Shown one piece after another: positions 27,392-35,902 of a DNA stretch of 40,608 nt (its first letter is position 1; each line of letters begins with the position of its first letter). This stretch comes from Candidatus Pacearchaeota archaeon (GTDB taxonomy: Archaea; Nanobdellota; Nanobdellia; Pacearchaeales; GW2011-AR1), in assembly GCA_023133415.1 (NCBI GenBank), contig JAGLWM010000010.1:1-40608 (forward strand), given 5' to 3'. The translations under genes and the position numbers were made by a program. The notes below the pieces were generated by a model, which made no database searches, had not been told where the DNA came from, and saw only the letters and a program-made list of their open reading frames with translations.

Positions 27392-27824
27392 TTTTGTTCT
27401 CCATTGTTTTAGTTATTTTAACTTTTGATGCTCTTATAAGTTTATCGTTTAACTTATATCCTTTTTGTAGTTCTTCCGTGATTTTCCCGTCTTCTTCTCC
27501 TTCTTCTTGAATTAGTGCTTCATGAATTCTGGGATCAAATTTTCCTTCTGTTTTGATTGGCTCCAGTCCTTCTTTTTGTAGGATAGTATATAGTTCTGAA
27601 TAAATCATTTTGATTCCTTTGTTATCCGTGTGTTTGAGGGCTAGTTCAAAGCTATCTAGCACTTCTAATAATTTTGTGATTAGTTCTTCGTTTGCATTTT
27701 TCAAATTTTCTTGTTTTTCTCTTTCTGTTCTTTTTCTAAAATTTTCAAATTCTGCCTGCAGTCTCTGCATTTGTTCGAGATACTCTGTTTCTTTGTTTGT
27801 TTTTTCGGTTTCTTCTTTTTCCAT
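27384..27824 (-). CDS. grpE: Nucleotide exchange factor GrpE
   Basis: [18 protein letters not shown]..., [41 protein letters not shown]. Confidence 0.93.
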   Translation of the reverse strand: MEKEETEKTNKETEYLEQMQRLQAEFENFRKRTEREKQENLKNANEELITKLLEVLDSFELALKHTDNKGIKMIYSELYTILQKEGLEPIKTEGKFDPRIHEALIQEEGEEDGKITEELQKGYKLNDKLIRASKVKITKTMENKNE

Positions 27825-27839
27825 TTTTGAATAGTTTGT

Positions 27840-27887
27840 GTTGACTTTAACTCAACATGTATAGTTTACATCAACAACTATATAAAG
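27840..27887. promoter_or_regulatory. Divergent promoter/operator region between grpE and an HTH gene
   Basis: GTTGA-N7-TCAAC (27840-27856), ATGTA-N5-TACAT (27857-27871), shared TATA-like ctatataaag (27878-27887). Confidence 0.6.
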
Positions 27888-27907
27888 ATTTCTATTCTTT
27901 AGTTTTT

Positions 27908-28309
27908 ATGAAATATTTAAAGGAAATCAGAATTTTAAATGTGGATTTTTCTGGCAGGCGAGCTTTAAATGAGGAGATACAGGAGTTTTCGAATTGTCTT
28001 GGGATGTTTGGGAAGCGAGATAAGGAGAAGTCGTGTTTTAGGATTTTTGTTCATTTGTTGAAGGATCGGGATTGTTTGTCGTCGGAACAACTTGCAAAAC
28101 GTTCTAATTTATCCAGAGCTACGGTTATACATCATGTTTCGAGGTTGATGGATTCAGGATTGGTTACAAAAAGGGAAAAGGGATATTTTTTGAGATTCGA
28201 TAGTTTGGAAGATTTGACGAGGGAGATTGAGAAGGATGTTTGTTCCACTTTTAGGAAATTGAGAGAGATGTCTAAGAGGATAGATGAGGGGATGGGGGAT
28301 AGGGATTAG
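27908..28309 (+). CDS. Winged-helix transcriptional regulator divergent from grpE-dnaK-dnaJ
   Basis: LSSEQLAKRSNLSRATVIHHVSRLMDSGLVTKREKGYFLR; ATG at 27908 preferred over 27857. Confidence 0.7.
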   Translation: MKYLKEIRILNVDFSGRRALNEEIQEFSNCLGMFGKRDKEKSCFRIFVHLLKDRDCLSSEQLAKRSNLSRATVIHHVSRLMDSGLVTKREKGYFLRFDSLEDLTREIEKDVCSTFRKLREMSKRIDEGMGDRD

Positions 28310-28341
28310 GGTTTGAGATTAAATCTTTTTTCTATGGATAA

Positions 28342-28809
28342 TTATCGGTTATCTAAAATTTTATCCATATCAATGAAAGAGCAACACTCTCCAAGGCAAG
28401 ATAATCCAATTCTCGGAACAAATTTAATTTCATTGGGTAAGTATGGAGTGATTTTATCTAAATACTTCCCATGACATATAACGTCATAATCAGCACTTGA
28501 ATCTCCTATCTCAATTGTGTTTTTGGTTCTTTTAATTTTACCCGCATCAATAAGTTTATATAAATCTCCTGTGGAATTAGGAATAAATCTTGTTTTATCT
28601 TCAGACCATTTTCCATCAAAATCAAACCCAAATCTCTCTAAAGTTCTATGCATAATATCTCCATGGAACTCTGAAAACCCTTCTTCACATATAAAAAGAT
28701 AATCTTTTGATTTTTTTCCAAATTCTATTTGAACAAATTTTTTTAATCCTGTTTCGGGCAATGTTATCATAGGCCTTTTTTTATTATCAAATCTATATTC
28801 TTCTATCAT
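28342..28809 (-). CDS. Hypothetical protein (155 aa)
   Basis: ATG ORF; no family recognised. Confidence 0.6.
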   Translation of the reverse strand: MIEEYRFDNKKRPMITLPETGLKKFVQIEFGKKSKDYLFICEEGFSEFHGDIMHRTLERFGFDFDGKWSEDKTRFIPNSTGDLYKLIDAGKIKRTKNTIEIGDSSADYDVICHGKYLDKITPYLPNEIKFVPRIGLSCLGECCSFIDMDKILDNR

Positions 28810-28857
28810 ATTTTTATATTTAAATTATGTTTATTTAAAGTTATTGAATGTTATTAA

Positions 28858-31173
28858 TCACCCTGTATAACTTGCGGAAGAATTTATCAGTGCAGCTTTT
28901 GCGGATTTGAGATATTTGGATTCTACTTGTTTGTATCTTTCTTGATCGTTTTTTGATACGGAAGGTTGAACTTTTTCCATCGCTTTGAGAAAGTGTTCTT
29001 TTTTGACTTTTTTTGCTTCGATATTTTCTCGGAGAGCGAGCATTGCGGCTTCTCTTGCCAAGGATTCTATGTCTGCCCCAGTGTAACCCTCTGTTTCTTC
29101 GGATAATTTTTCTAGATCGACTGATTTGTCTAGTGGCATTTTGCTTGTGTGAATCTTTAAAATTTGGAGTCGTCCTTCTTGTTCTGGGACTGGGACGTAT
29201 ACTATTCTGTCGAATCTTCCGGGACGAAGAAGTGCTGGGTCTAGGATATCTGGTCGGTTTGTTGCTCCGATGATTAGGATATCCGCAGAGACATTTAATC
29301 CATCCATTTCTGTTAATAGTTGATTTAGTGCTTTGCCTGTCTCTTGAGATGAACTGGTATTTATTCCTCTGTGTGACCCTATAGAATCTATCTCATCGAA
29401 GAAAATAATGCAAGGAGAAACTTCCCTTGCTCTATTGAAAAATTTTCTTACTATCCTATGACTTTCATCTATCCATTTACTTAATAGCTCTGGACCTTTG
29501 ACTGAAATAAAATTTGCTTCGGATTCATTCGCGACGGCCTTTGCAAGAAGTGTTTTTCCTGTTCCTGGCGGTCCGTAGAGAAGGACTCCTTTTGGCGGAC
29601 TTACTCCCATTCTTTCGAAGGATTTTGGGAATTTAAGAGGCCATTCAACCGCTTCTTTTAGGTCTTGCTTAACACCTTCCATTCCTCCTACATCATTCCA
29701 TTTTATATTTGGAGTTTCCACTAAAACTTCTCTCATGGCAGAAGGTCTTACTATTTTCAAGGCTTTTTCGAAATCTTTTTTCCCGATTTTTAAATTATCT
29801 AAAATTTCTCCAGGTATCTCTTCGTCTTTATATTTTTCTAAATTAAATTTATCGATATTTCTTTTAAGCAATTCCATTGCTGCTTCTTTTGCCAGAGAGG
29901 CTAAATCTGCTCCTACGAATCCATGGGTTCTTGAAGTGATTTCCTCTAGGTTTACTGATTTTGTTAGAGGCATTCCTCTAGTGTGGATTTTTAATATCTC
30001 GAGTCTGCTTTTTTTGTCTGGAATTGATATTGAAACCTCTCTATCAAATCTTCCTGCTCTTCTTAATGCGGGATCTATTGAATTTGGTCTATTAGTTGCT
30101 GCTATTACAACTACTTTACCTCTGGATTGCAATCCATCCATCATCGTCAATAGTTGCGAGACTACCCTTCTTTCTACTTCTCCGTGAGAATCCTCTCTTT
30201 TTGGTGCAATTGCATCTATTTCGTCTATAAAAATGATGGACGGGGAATTTTTTTCTGCCTCATCAAATATTTCTCTTATTTTTTTCTCGGATCCCCCTAG
30301 TAGAGCATTGTGTATTTCTGGTCCATTTACTGCTATAAAATGCGCTTCGGATTCACTTGCCACCACCCTTGCCAGAAGAGTTTTTCCTGTTCCTGGCGGT
30401 CCGTAGAGGAGGACTCCTTTTGGCGGTTCGATTCCTAGTCTCATAAAAATTTCTGGACGTTTTAGCGGGAGCTCTACCATTTCTCTTACTTTTTTTACTT
30501 CTTCTGTTAGTCCTCCGATATCTTCATAGGTTATTTGGGGGATGGATTCTTCGGAGATTTCGACTGCTTTTGGATTTAGAGTTATGGCTGTGTTTTCGGT
30601 TATAATGCAGGGTTTGTTTGGTGAGGTTGAGGCGATTATAAATCTAATTTGAGTTAGCCCACCTGACATGCCCCCAAATCCCATTTGATTGAAGACCTCG
30701 CTCATGTCACCGCCGAACAAATTACTAAAGTCGTCTGACATTATGTCTCGTCGCTGTTGCGCTCCTCCCATCACTACGATATCTCCTTTGCTTACGGGTT
30801 TTCCAAGGAGTCCGCGCTTGAAATTATCTGGACTTCCTTTTACTATGATACCTTTTTGGGCTGGTGCAATCGTAATTTTTTTTGCTTCAATTATTGTTTC
30901 TTTTTTGATTTGGACATGTTCGCCGATTCCAGTTTTAGAATTCTTTCGAGTGATTCCGTCCATTCGAATTATGTTTTCGCCATGATCTGCTGGATAGGCT
31001 TGGTCTACGATTGCGTATGTCTTTCTGTTTCCTGATATTGATATAATGTCTCCTCTTTCAAGATTCAGCTTGCGCATGAGGGATGGGTCTATTCTTACGA
31101 TTCCTTTGTAGGCGTCTTCTTGAAGCGCTTCTACAACTTTAAGCTTGATTGTTTTTTCGTCTTTTTCTACCAT
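28858..31173 (-). CDS. CDC48/VAT-type AAA ATPase
   Basis: Cdc48 N domain; two AAA modules ([20 protein letters not shown] and [20 protein letters not shown]); SRH regions. Confidence 0.97.
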   Translation of the reverse strand: MVEKDEKTIKLKVVEALQEDAYKGIVRIDPSLMRKLNLERGDIISISGNRKTYAIVDQAYPADHGENIIRMDGITRKNSKTGIGEHVQIKKETIIEAKKITIAPAQKGIIVKGSPDNFKRGLLGKPVSKGDIVVMGGAQQRRDIMSDDFSNLFGGDMSEVFNQMGFGGMSGGLTQIRFIIASTSPNKPCIITENTAITLNPKAVEISEESIPQITYEDIGGLTEEVKKVREMVELPLKRPEIFMRLGIEPPKGVLLYGPPGTGKTLLARVVASESEAHFIAVNGPEIHNALLGGSEKKIREIFDEAEKNSPSIIFIDEIDAIAPKREDSHGEVERRVVSQLLTMMDGLQSRGKVVVIAATNRPNSIDPALRRAGRFDREVSISIPDKKSRLEILKIHTRGMPLTKSVNLEEITSRTHGFVGADLASLAKEAAMELLKRNIDKFNLEKYKDEEIPGEILDNLKIGKKDFEKALKIVRPSAMREVLVETPNIKWNDVGGMEGVKQDLKEAVEWPLKFPKSFERMGVSPPKGVLLYGPPGTGKTLLAKAVANESEANFISVKGPELLSKWIDESHRIVRKFFNRAREVSPCIIFFDEIDSIGSHRGINTSSSQETGKALNQLLTEMDGLNVSADILIIGATNRPDILDPALLRPGRFDRIVYVPVPEQEGRLQILKIHTSKMPLDKSVDLEKLSEETEGYTGADIESLAREAAMLALRENIEAKKVKKEHFLKAMEKVQPSVSKNDQERYKQVESKYLKSAKAALINSSASYTG

Positions 31174-31505
31174 CTGAAATTAAGTGAAACTCTTCCCATT
31201 TCTTCCATGCAAAGATTCACCATATCATTTATTTCTTGTTCTTGCTCGTTCATGAAATCGATTATTTCCCTAGGAATTGATACCGTATAGGAATTTCCGA
31301 CATATCGAAGTTTGACTTTGAAATTTTTCTTCTTGAGATTTTGGAAGTTTTCGTATTCTTTTAAGTCTTCTGGGTGGATAATTTGGTTTTTGCATGATTC
31401 ACATTTTAGGGTTCTTAGAATGAAACCTTTTCGAGTTATTTGTTCGGGTAGCATTTTTTTGTTGCAGTGTTTGCATAGGATTGTGTTTTCGAATATGTCT
31501 TGCAT
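31167..31505 (-). CDS. Zinc-ribbon plus AbrB/SpoVT-like domain protein
   Basis: CKHCNKKM...CESCKNQ followed by VKLRYVGNSYTVSIPREIIDFM; overlaps the cdc48 start. Confidence 0.7.
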   Translation of the reverse strand: MQDIFENTILCKHCNKKMLPEQITRKGFILRTLKCESCKNQIIHPEDLKEYENFQNLKKKNFKVKLRYVGNSYTVSIPREIIDFMNEQEQEINDMVNLCMEEMGRVSLNFRW

Positions 31506-31579
31506 GTATATATTTACTGTGTATACTTTATAAATTTTATTGTGGTAAAGGTTATAAATAGAAATTGTTTGTTTGAATT

Positions 31580-32149
31580 ATGAAATGTTTTAAGAGAATG
31601 TGGGATTTTCTACAGGAGGATAGTTGGTCATCGTTTGTTGTGACATTGGTTTTGGCATTTGTGATAATTAAGTTTGTTTTCTTTCCTGGGCTATCTTTTT
31701 TGACTGGGACGAGTTTGCCGTTGGTAATTGTTGAGTCGTGCAGTATGTATCATCATGAGGATGGATTTGAGAAGACTTTTGAGAGTTCGGTTTATGCGGA
31801 TTATGGGTTGGGGTTAGAGGATACGGTTGATTGGGATTTTCAAAATGGGTTTTCGAAGGGGGATGTCATTTTTGTTGTTGGTGCTGATAATGTTGAAATT
31901 GGGGATGTGATTATTTTTAATGGCGGGGCGCGATATCCCATGATTCATCGGGTTGTTGGAGTCGGAGAGACTTATGCGACGAAGGGAGATAATTATAAGA
32001 CGAATTCTTTGCAGTTAGCAAGTGAGAAGTCGATTCCGGAGGATGAATTGGTTGGAAAGGCATTGTTTCGAATTCCGGCGGTTGGATGGGCGAAGTTGAT
32101 TTTTTTCGAGTTTGGGCGTTCGAGTAGAGATCGTGGATTTTGTCGTTAA
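31580..32149 (+). CDS. Archaeal-type signal peptidase I (S26B)
   Basis: LPLVIVESCSMYHHE (catalytic Ser), GDVIIFNGGARYPMIHRVVGVGE (His), YATKGDNYKTNSLQ. Confidence 0.88.
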   Translation: MKCFKRMWDFLQEDSWSSFVVTLVLAFVIIKFVFFPGLSFLTGTSLPLVIVESCSMYHHEDGFEKTFESSVYADYGLGLEDTVDWDFQNGFSKGDVIFVVGADNVEIGDVIIFNGGARYPMIHRVVGVGETYATKGDNYKTNSLQLASEKSIPEDELVGKALFRIPAVGWAKLIFFEFGRSSRDRGFCR

Positions 32150-32179
32150 TTTTTTAAATGATATATCCTTGAGTAAGCG

Positions 32180-32488
32180 ATGGAATTTTGTCCCAAATGT
32201 GGTGCTATTCTTATGATGAAGATGAAGCGAGTTGGTTGTCCTAAGTGCAACTATGTTGCGAAAGGGAAGGTTAATATGGAGATGAAAGAAAAGGTTGATG
32301 CGGGAGTTGGCGTTGCGGTTGTTCTTGATGGTAAAGAGAGTGTGAATCCGATAACTGATTGGAATTGTCCTGCCTGTGGGGCGAAGAAAGCGGAGTTTTG
32401 GATTAGGCAGATGAGAAGTGGGGATGAACCGGAATCGAAGTTTTATAAGTGTGTGAAATGCGGGAAGACGTGTCGGGTTGATGATTGA
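32180..32488 (+). CDS. Transcription factor S (TFS/RpoM)
   Basis: N-terminal CPKCGAIL...CPKCNYVA; C-terminal CPACGAKKAEFWIRQMRSGDEPESKFYKCVKCGKTCRV. Confidence 0.92.
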   Translation: MEFCPKCGAILMMKMKRVGCPKCNYVAKGKVNMEMKEKVDAGVGVAVVLDGKESVNPITDWNCPACGAKKAEFWIRQMRSGDEPESKFYKCVKCGKTCRVDD

Positions 32489-32577
32489 GCGGTATTTTTG
32501 ATATTTGCATGAGTCAATAGTTCCTGTAATCAAACATAGAAATAACTTCTAGTATTTACGAGAAGTGAAATAAAGAA

Positions 32578-32866
32578 TGGCCTCGAGTTTTACTCACGAT
32601 TCACACCTCACAAAAAAATTTTAAAAAACTTTTGTTCGGAGCAAATCGTTCTTTCACAAAATGCATTTCGAAAAATAATTTTAAATTTATTTTTTCTCAA
32701 AGCGTTTTATTCACCCCGACAGTCGTGGCTTCAAATTACAGAGAGAAAATATGCCATCTTCGATGGCATTATGGCCTCGAGGGGATTTGAACTTATTCGC
32801 AATTCACACTAAAATTTTCCTAATCACTTCGTTAGGGAAAATTCGCGCAAATTGCTCACCCGACAC
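32578..32866 (-). repeat. Two degenerate, interrupted copies of the tRNA-Lys 3' region downstream of the intact tRNA
   Basis: tggcctcgaggggatttgaac at 32772-32792 is identical to 32923-32943; tggcctcgag at 32578-32587; each rejoins (c)cccgaca(c) at 32859-32866 and 32714-32721. Confidence 0.85.
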
Positions 32867-32922
32867 GTTTATCGCAGGTTAAAATACACAGAGAATAATA
32901 TGCCATCTTCGATGATATGATA

Positions 32923-32997
32923 TGGCCTCGAGGGGATTTGAACCCCCGACACCTAGATTAAGAGTCTAGTGCTCTAACCAGGCTGAGCTACGAAGCC
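32923..32997 (-). tRNA. tRNA-Lys (anticodon CTT), CCA not encoded
   Basis: Reverse complement GGCTTCG TA GCTC AGCCTGGTTA GAGC A CTAGA CTCTTAA TCTAG GTGTC GGGGG TTCAAAT CCCCT CGAGGCC A folds as a cloverleaf. Confidence 0.95.
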
Positions 32998-33033
32998 ATG
33001 AATATTTATGAGAAATTTGGTTTAAAAAAGTAT

Positions 33034-33300
33034 CTAACTTACTATTTTCTTTATTGCTGCGATGTGTTCTGCAACTTCGGAACCTTTTTTTGTTAGTTTG
33101 ATTATTTTGATTCGTCCTTTTTTTTCGAAGCTTACGAGTCCTAGATTTTCTAGGGATTGGAGAATTTTTACGGCGTGGGAGTATGTGCAGTCGACTTCTT
33201 TTGCGAGTTGTGAGCCGTATTTTGCACGGGAAACTTTACCAAGGGCGATCAGCATCATGGCTGGTTTTCTTCTGAAAAATAGGTCAAAGTTTTCTGCCAT
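33034..33300 (-). CDS. Small winged-helix (MarR/ArsR-like) DNA-binding protein
   Basis: LGKVSRAKYGSQLAKEVDCTYSHAVKILQSLENLGLVSFEKKGRIKIIKLTKKG. Confidence 0.8.
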   Translation of the reverse strand: MAENFDLFFRRKPAMMLIALGKVSRAKYGSQLAKEVDCTYSHAVKILQSLENLGLVSFEKKGRIKIIKLTKKGSEVAEHIAAIKKIVS

Positions 33301-33472
33301 CTTATTTATTTGGAACTATATGTTCTAATGTATATATTAGAGTGATATTTTGCTTATAAGTTTTTCTGCGGATTTTCGTCCATGGGTAGTAGGAACAGAA
33401 TTTTGTTCTAGTGACAGAGAATTTGGAAGTGGTTACGGAAAGGTTTAAGTAATTATTATCTGTTTTTGATTT

Positions 33473-34753
33473 ATGTTAGATATTAAGTTTATTAGGGATA
33501 ACTCTGAGTTGGTTAAGGAAAATATGAAGCGGAAGAACCGAGTGGATTTGGCGATTGTTGACGAGGTTATTGGTTTGGATGCGGAGTGGAGGAAGTTGAA
33601 GTATGATGAGGATGGCTTGAGGGCACGGAGAAATAAGATTAGTGAAGAGGTTGGTGCGCTGAAGAAGGCTGGTAAAAATGCAGACGAGAAGAAGAAGGAG
33701 GCGAAGGAGATTCCTGGGAAGATTAATAAGTTGGAGGAAAAGAGGAAGGAGTTGGAAGTGAAGATTCGTGAGATTATGATGAAGATTCCGAATATTATGG
33801 ATAGCTCGGTTCCTTTGGGGAAAGATGATTCTGGGAATGTTGAGATTGAGAGATTTGGTGAAGCGAAGGTTCCTGATTTTGAGGTTAGACATCATGCTGA
33901 TATTGCTCAGAGTTTGGGAGGTCTTGATTTGGAGGCTTCGAGAAGGACGAGTGGTCATGGGTTTTATTTTTTTAGGGGTCCAATTGCTCAGTTGCATTCT
34001 GCTATTTTGACTTATGCTAAGGACTTTATGGTGAAGAGAGGATTTGAGTTGTGTATTCCGCCTGTGATGATTCGGAGTGATGTTGTCGATGGTGTGATGA
34101 GTTTTGCGGAGAAAGATGCTATGATGTATAAGATTGAGGACGAGGATTTGTATTTGGTTGGGACGAGTGAGCATTCGATGATTGGGATGTTTAAAGAACA
34201 AGTTTTGAGGGATAAGGATTTGCCTGTTAAGTTGACTGGGTATTCGACTTGTTTTAGGAAAGAGAAAGGGGAGCATGGGATTGAGGAGAAGGGCGTTTAT
34301 CGGGTGCATCAGTTTGAGAAGCAGGAGATGGTTGTGATTTGTCGTCCTGAGGAGTCGTTTAAGATGTATGATGAGATGCTTGGTTCTACTGTCGATTTTT
34401 TTAAGTCGTTGGGTGTTCCTATTCGGACGTTGGAGATTTGCTCTGGAGATTTGGCGGATTTGAAGGTGAAGAGTGCGGATGTTGAGGCTTGGAGTCCTAG
34501 AAGGAAGGAGTATTTTGAGGTTGGAAGTTGTTCGAATTTGACGGATGCTCAGGCTCGGAGATTGGGGATTCGGGTTCAGAAGGGGAGTGAGTATTATTTT
34601 GCGCATACTTTGAATAATACTGTTGTTGCTAGTCCGAGGGCTTTAATTGCTGTTTTGGAGAATTTTCAGGAAGAGGATGGGAGTGTTAGGGTGCCTGAGG
34701 TGCTTCGACCCTACATGGGGAATTTGGAAATTATTCGATCGAAGAGAGATTAG
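33473..34753 (+). CDS. serS: Seryl-tRNA synthetase
   Basis: MLDIKFIRDNSELVKENMKRKN, coiled-coil arm, GTSEHSMIGMF, CFRKEKGEHGIEEKGVYRVHQFEKQEMV, class II motif 3. Confidence 0.97.
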   Translation: MLDIKFIRDNSELVKENMKRKNRVDLAIVDEVIGLDAEWRKLKYDEDGLRARRNKISEEVGALKKAGKNADEKKKEAKEIPGKINKLEEKRKELEVKIREIMMKIPNIMDSSVPLGKDDSGNVEIERFGEAKVPDFEVRHHADIAQSLGGLDLEASRRTSGHGFYFFRGPIAQLHSAILTYAKDFMVKRGFELCIPPVMIRSDVVDGVMSFAEKDAMMYKIEDEDLYLVGTSEHSMIGMFKEQVLRDKDLPVKLTGYSTCFRKEKGEHGIEEKGVYRVHQFEKQEMVVICRPEESFKMYDEMLGSTVDFFKSLGVPIRTLEICSGDLADLKVKSADVEAWSPRRKEYFEVGSCSNLTDAQARRLGIRVQKGSEYYFAHTLNNTVVASPRALIAVLENFQEEDGSVRVPEVLRPYMGNLEIIRSKRD

Positions 34754-34882
34754 ATATTAGAGGTTAGAAGTTGAGTTTGAATGTTGCGCTCTGTTTTCGC
34801 GCTTGATTTTTATAAAATAATTTTATAGATACTTAGAAATTAAATGTACTTCTTTTTGCGATTGATTGCTTGGTGAAATTTT

Positions 34883-35902
34883 TTAGGCTGGGACTACCAC
34901 ACCTGAAACGTTGTATATTGCGAGATGATTATTTTGGTTGTCGAGAATTAGATTGCTAACTGATGGGACTGTGTATTTTGTTGGGTCTGATGTTGAGAAG
35001 TAGATATAATCAATGACGGATTTGTATTTCACGGTGACATCTTGGTCTATTAGTTTTTGTGGGTTGACTAGGGACTCGATTCCGTTTGGACTTGCACTTA
35101 GATTTCCTTGGAGTCTCATTAGGAAACTTGGAGCGGAGATTGAGGTTTTGTATAGTGAATTTTGAAAGTGGGTTGTTAGATTGGTGTAGTCTGAACCTGT
35201 GACGAAAACTTGGTATGGAGTTTGGTTGATTTTATTTAGAACTTTGCCAGCTGTGTTCGCGGAGTAGATTGGGTCGTCGAAATTTTCTATTGGAATTGAG
35301 GATGTTGTAGATGTTGTTTTATTCCAACTTGCGAGGTTGTTGTTGTCTTGGATGATGAGAGTTGTGTTGAGTGTGATTTTTAGATTCCATGGGTTGTCTT
35401 GAGTTATAGATATTGTTGGATTTAGAAGTTGTACGTTGGCGTTGATTTTTTCTGCGTTTGAAGATAGGAGACTTTGGAAGCTTGAGAATGTTGCGTCGTC
35501 CATTAATTCCTGATGGTTTCCGTTTAGCGTGCCGTTGAAGAATATTTCGTTTAGTGTTGAGTCGATGTCTGAGATGTATGTTCCTGTATCTACTATTTGT
35601 TTATTGAAGAGGAAGATTGCTCGGTAACCTGAGATGTATGTTTGTCGTGGGAGATCTTGCTCTACGGATGTGACGAAGTTGTTGAGTGTTGTGATTCGGT
35701 TGTTAATTGAGGAATGATCTTGGATTAGAGTGTAGGCTCCGTAGGATATTGCGAAGAGTGAGAGGATTGTGATTGTGATGAATGTTAGGATTATGCCTCG
35801 CTTGGAGTAGTTGGTAGTTGGTAGTTGGTATGTGGTAGTTGGTATGTGTGGAGTGTTGCGGTCGCTGCGTGACTTGTTCGACATGGAATTGTTTAGTGCC
35901 AT
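34883..35902 (-). CDS. Pilin-like protein (class III-like signal) with large extracellular domain
   Basis: MALNNSMSNK...TNYSKRGIILTFITITILSLFAISYGAY; the annotated ORF extends to 36118 but overlaps the VWA gene; ATG at 35902 preferred. Confidence 0.75.
   Translation of the reverse strand: MALNNSMSNKSRSDRNTPHIPTTTYQLPTTNYSKRGIILTFITITILSLFAISYGAYTLIQDHSSINNRITTLNNFVTSVEQDLPRQTYISGYRAIFLFNKQIVDTGTYISDIDSTLNEIFFNGTLNGNHQELMDDATFSSFQSLLSSNAEKINANVQLLNPTISITQDNPWNLKITLNTTLIIQDNNNLASWNKTTSTTSSIPIENFDDPIYSANTAGKVLNKINQTPYQVFVTGSDYTNLTTHFQNSLYKTSISAPSFLMRLQGNLSASPNGIESLVNPQKLIDQDVTVKYKSVIDYIYFSTSDPTKYTVPSVSNLILDNQNNHLAIYNVSGVVVPA
35809..35857. repeat. Heptameric tandem repeat (agttggt and variants)
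   Basis: agttggt x3, atgtggt, agttggt, atgtgtg, gagtgtt. Confidence 0.88.

Noticed and set aside
32545-32566. ACTTCT...AGAAGT stem downstream of TFS
   Set aside because: Short single stem that could be chance; no supporting T-tract, so not listed as a terminator.
32772-32866. Second functional tRNA gene
   Set aside because: Only T-arm/acceptor fragments are present, interrupted in the T-loop; no D-arm or anticodon arm.
33476-34606. 376-aa minus-strand ORF within serS
   Set aside because: Antisense shadow ORF caused by strand bias; no recognisable domain.
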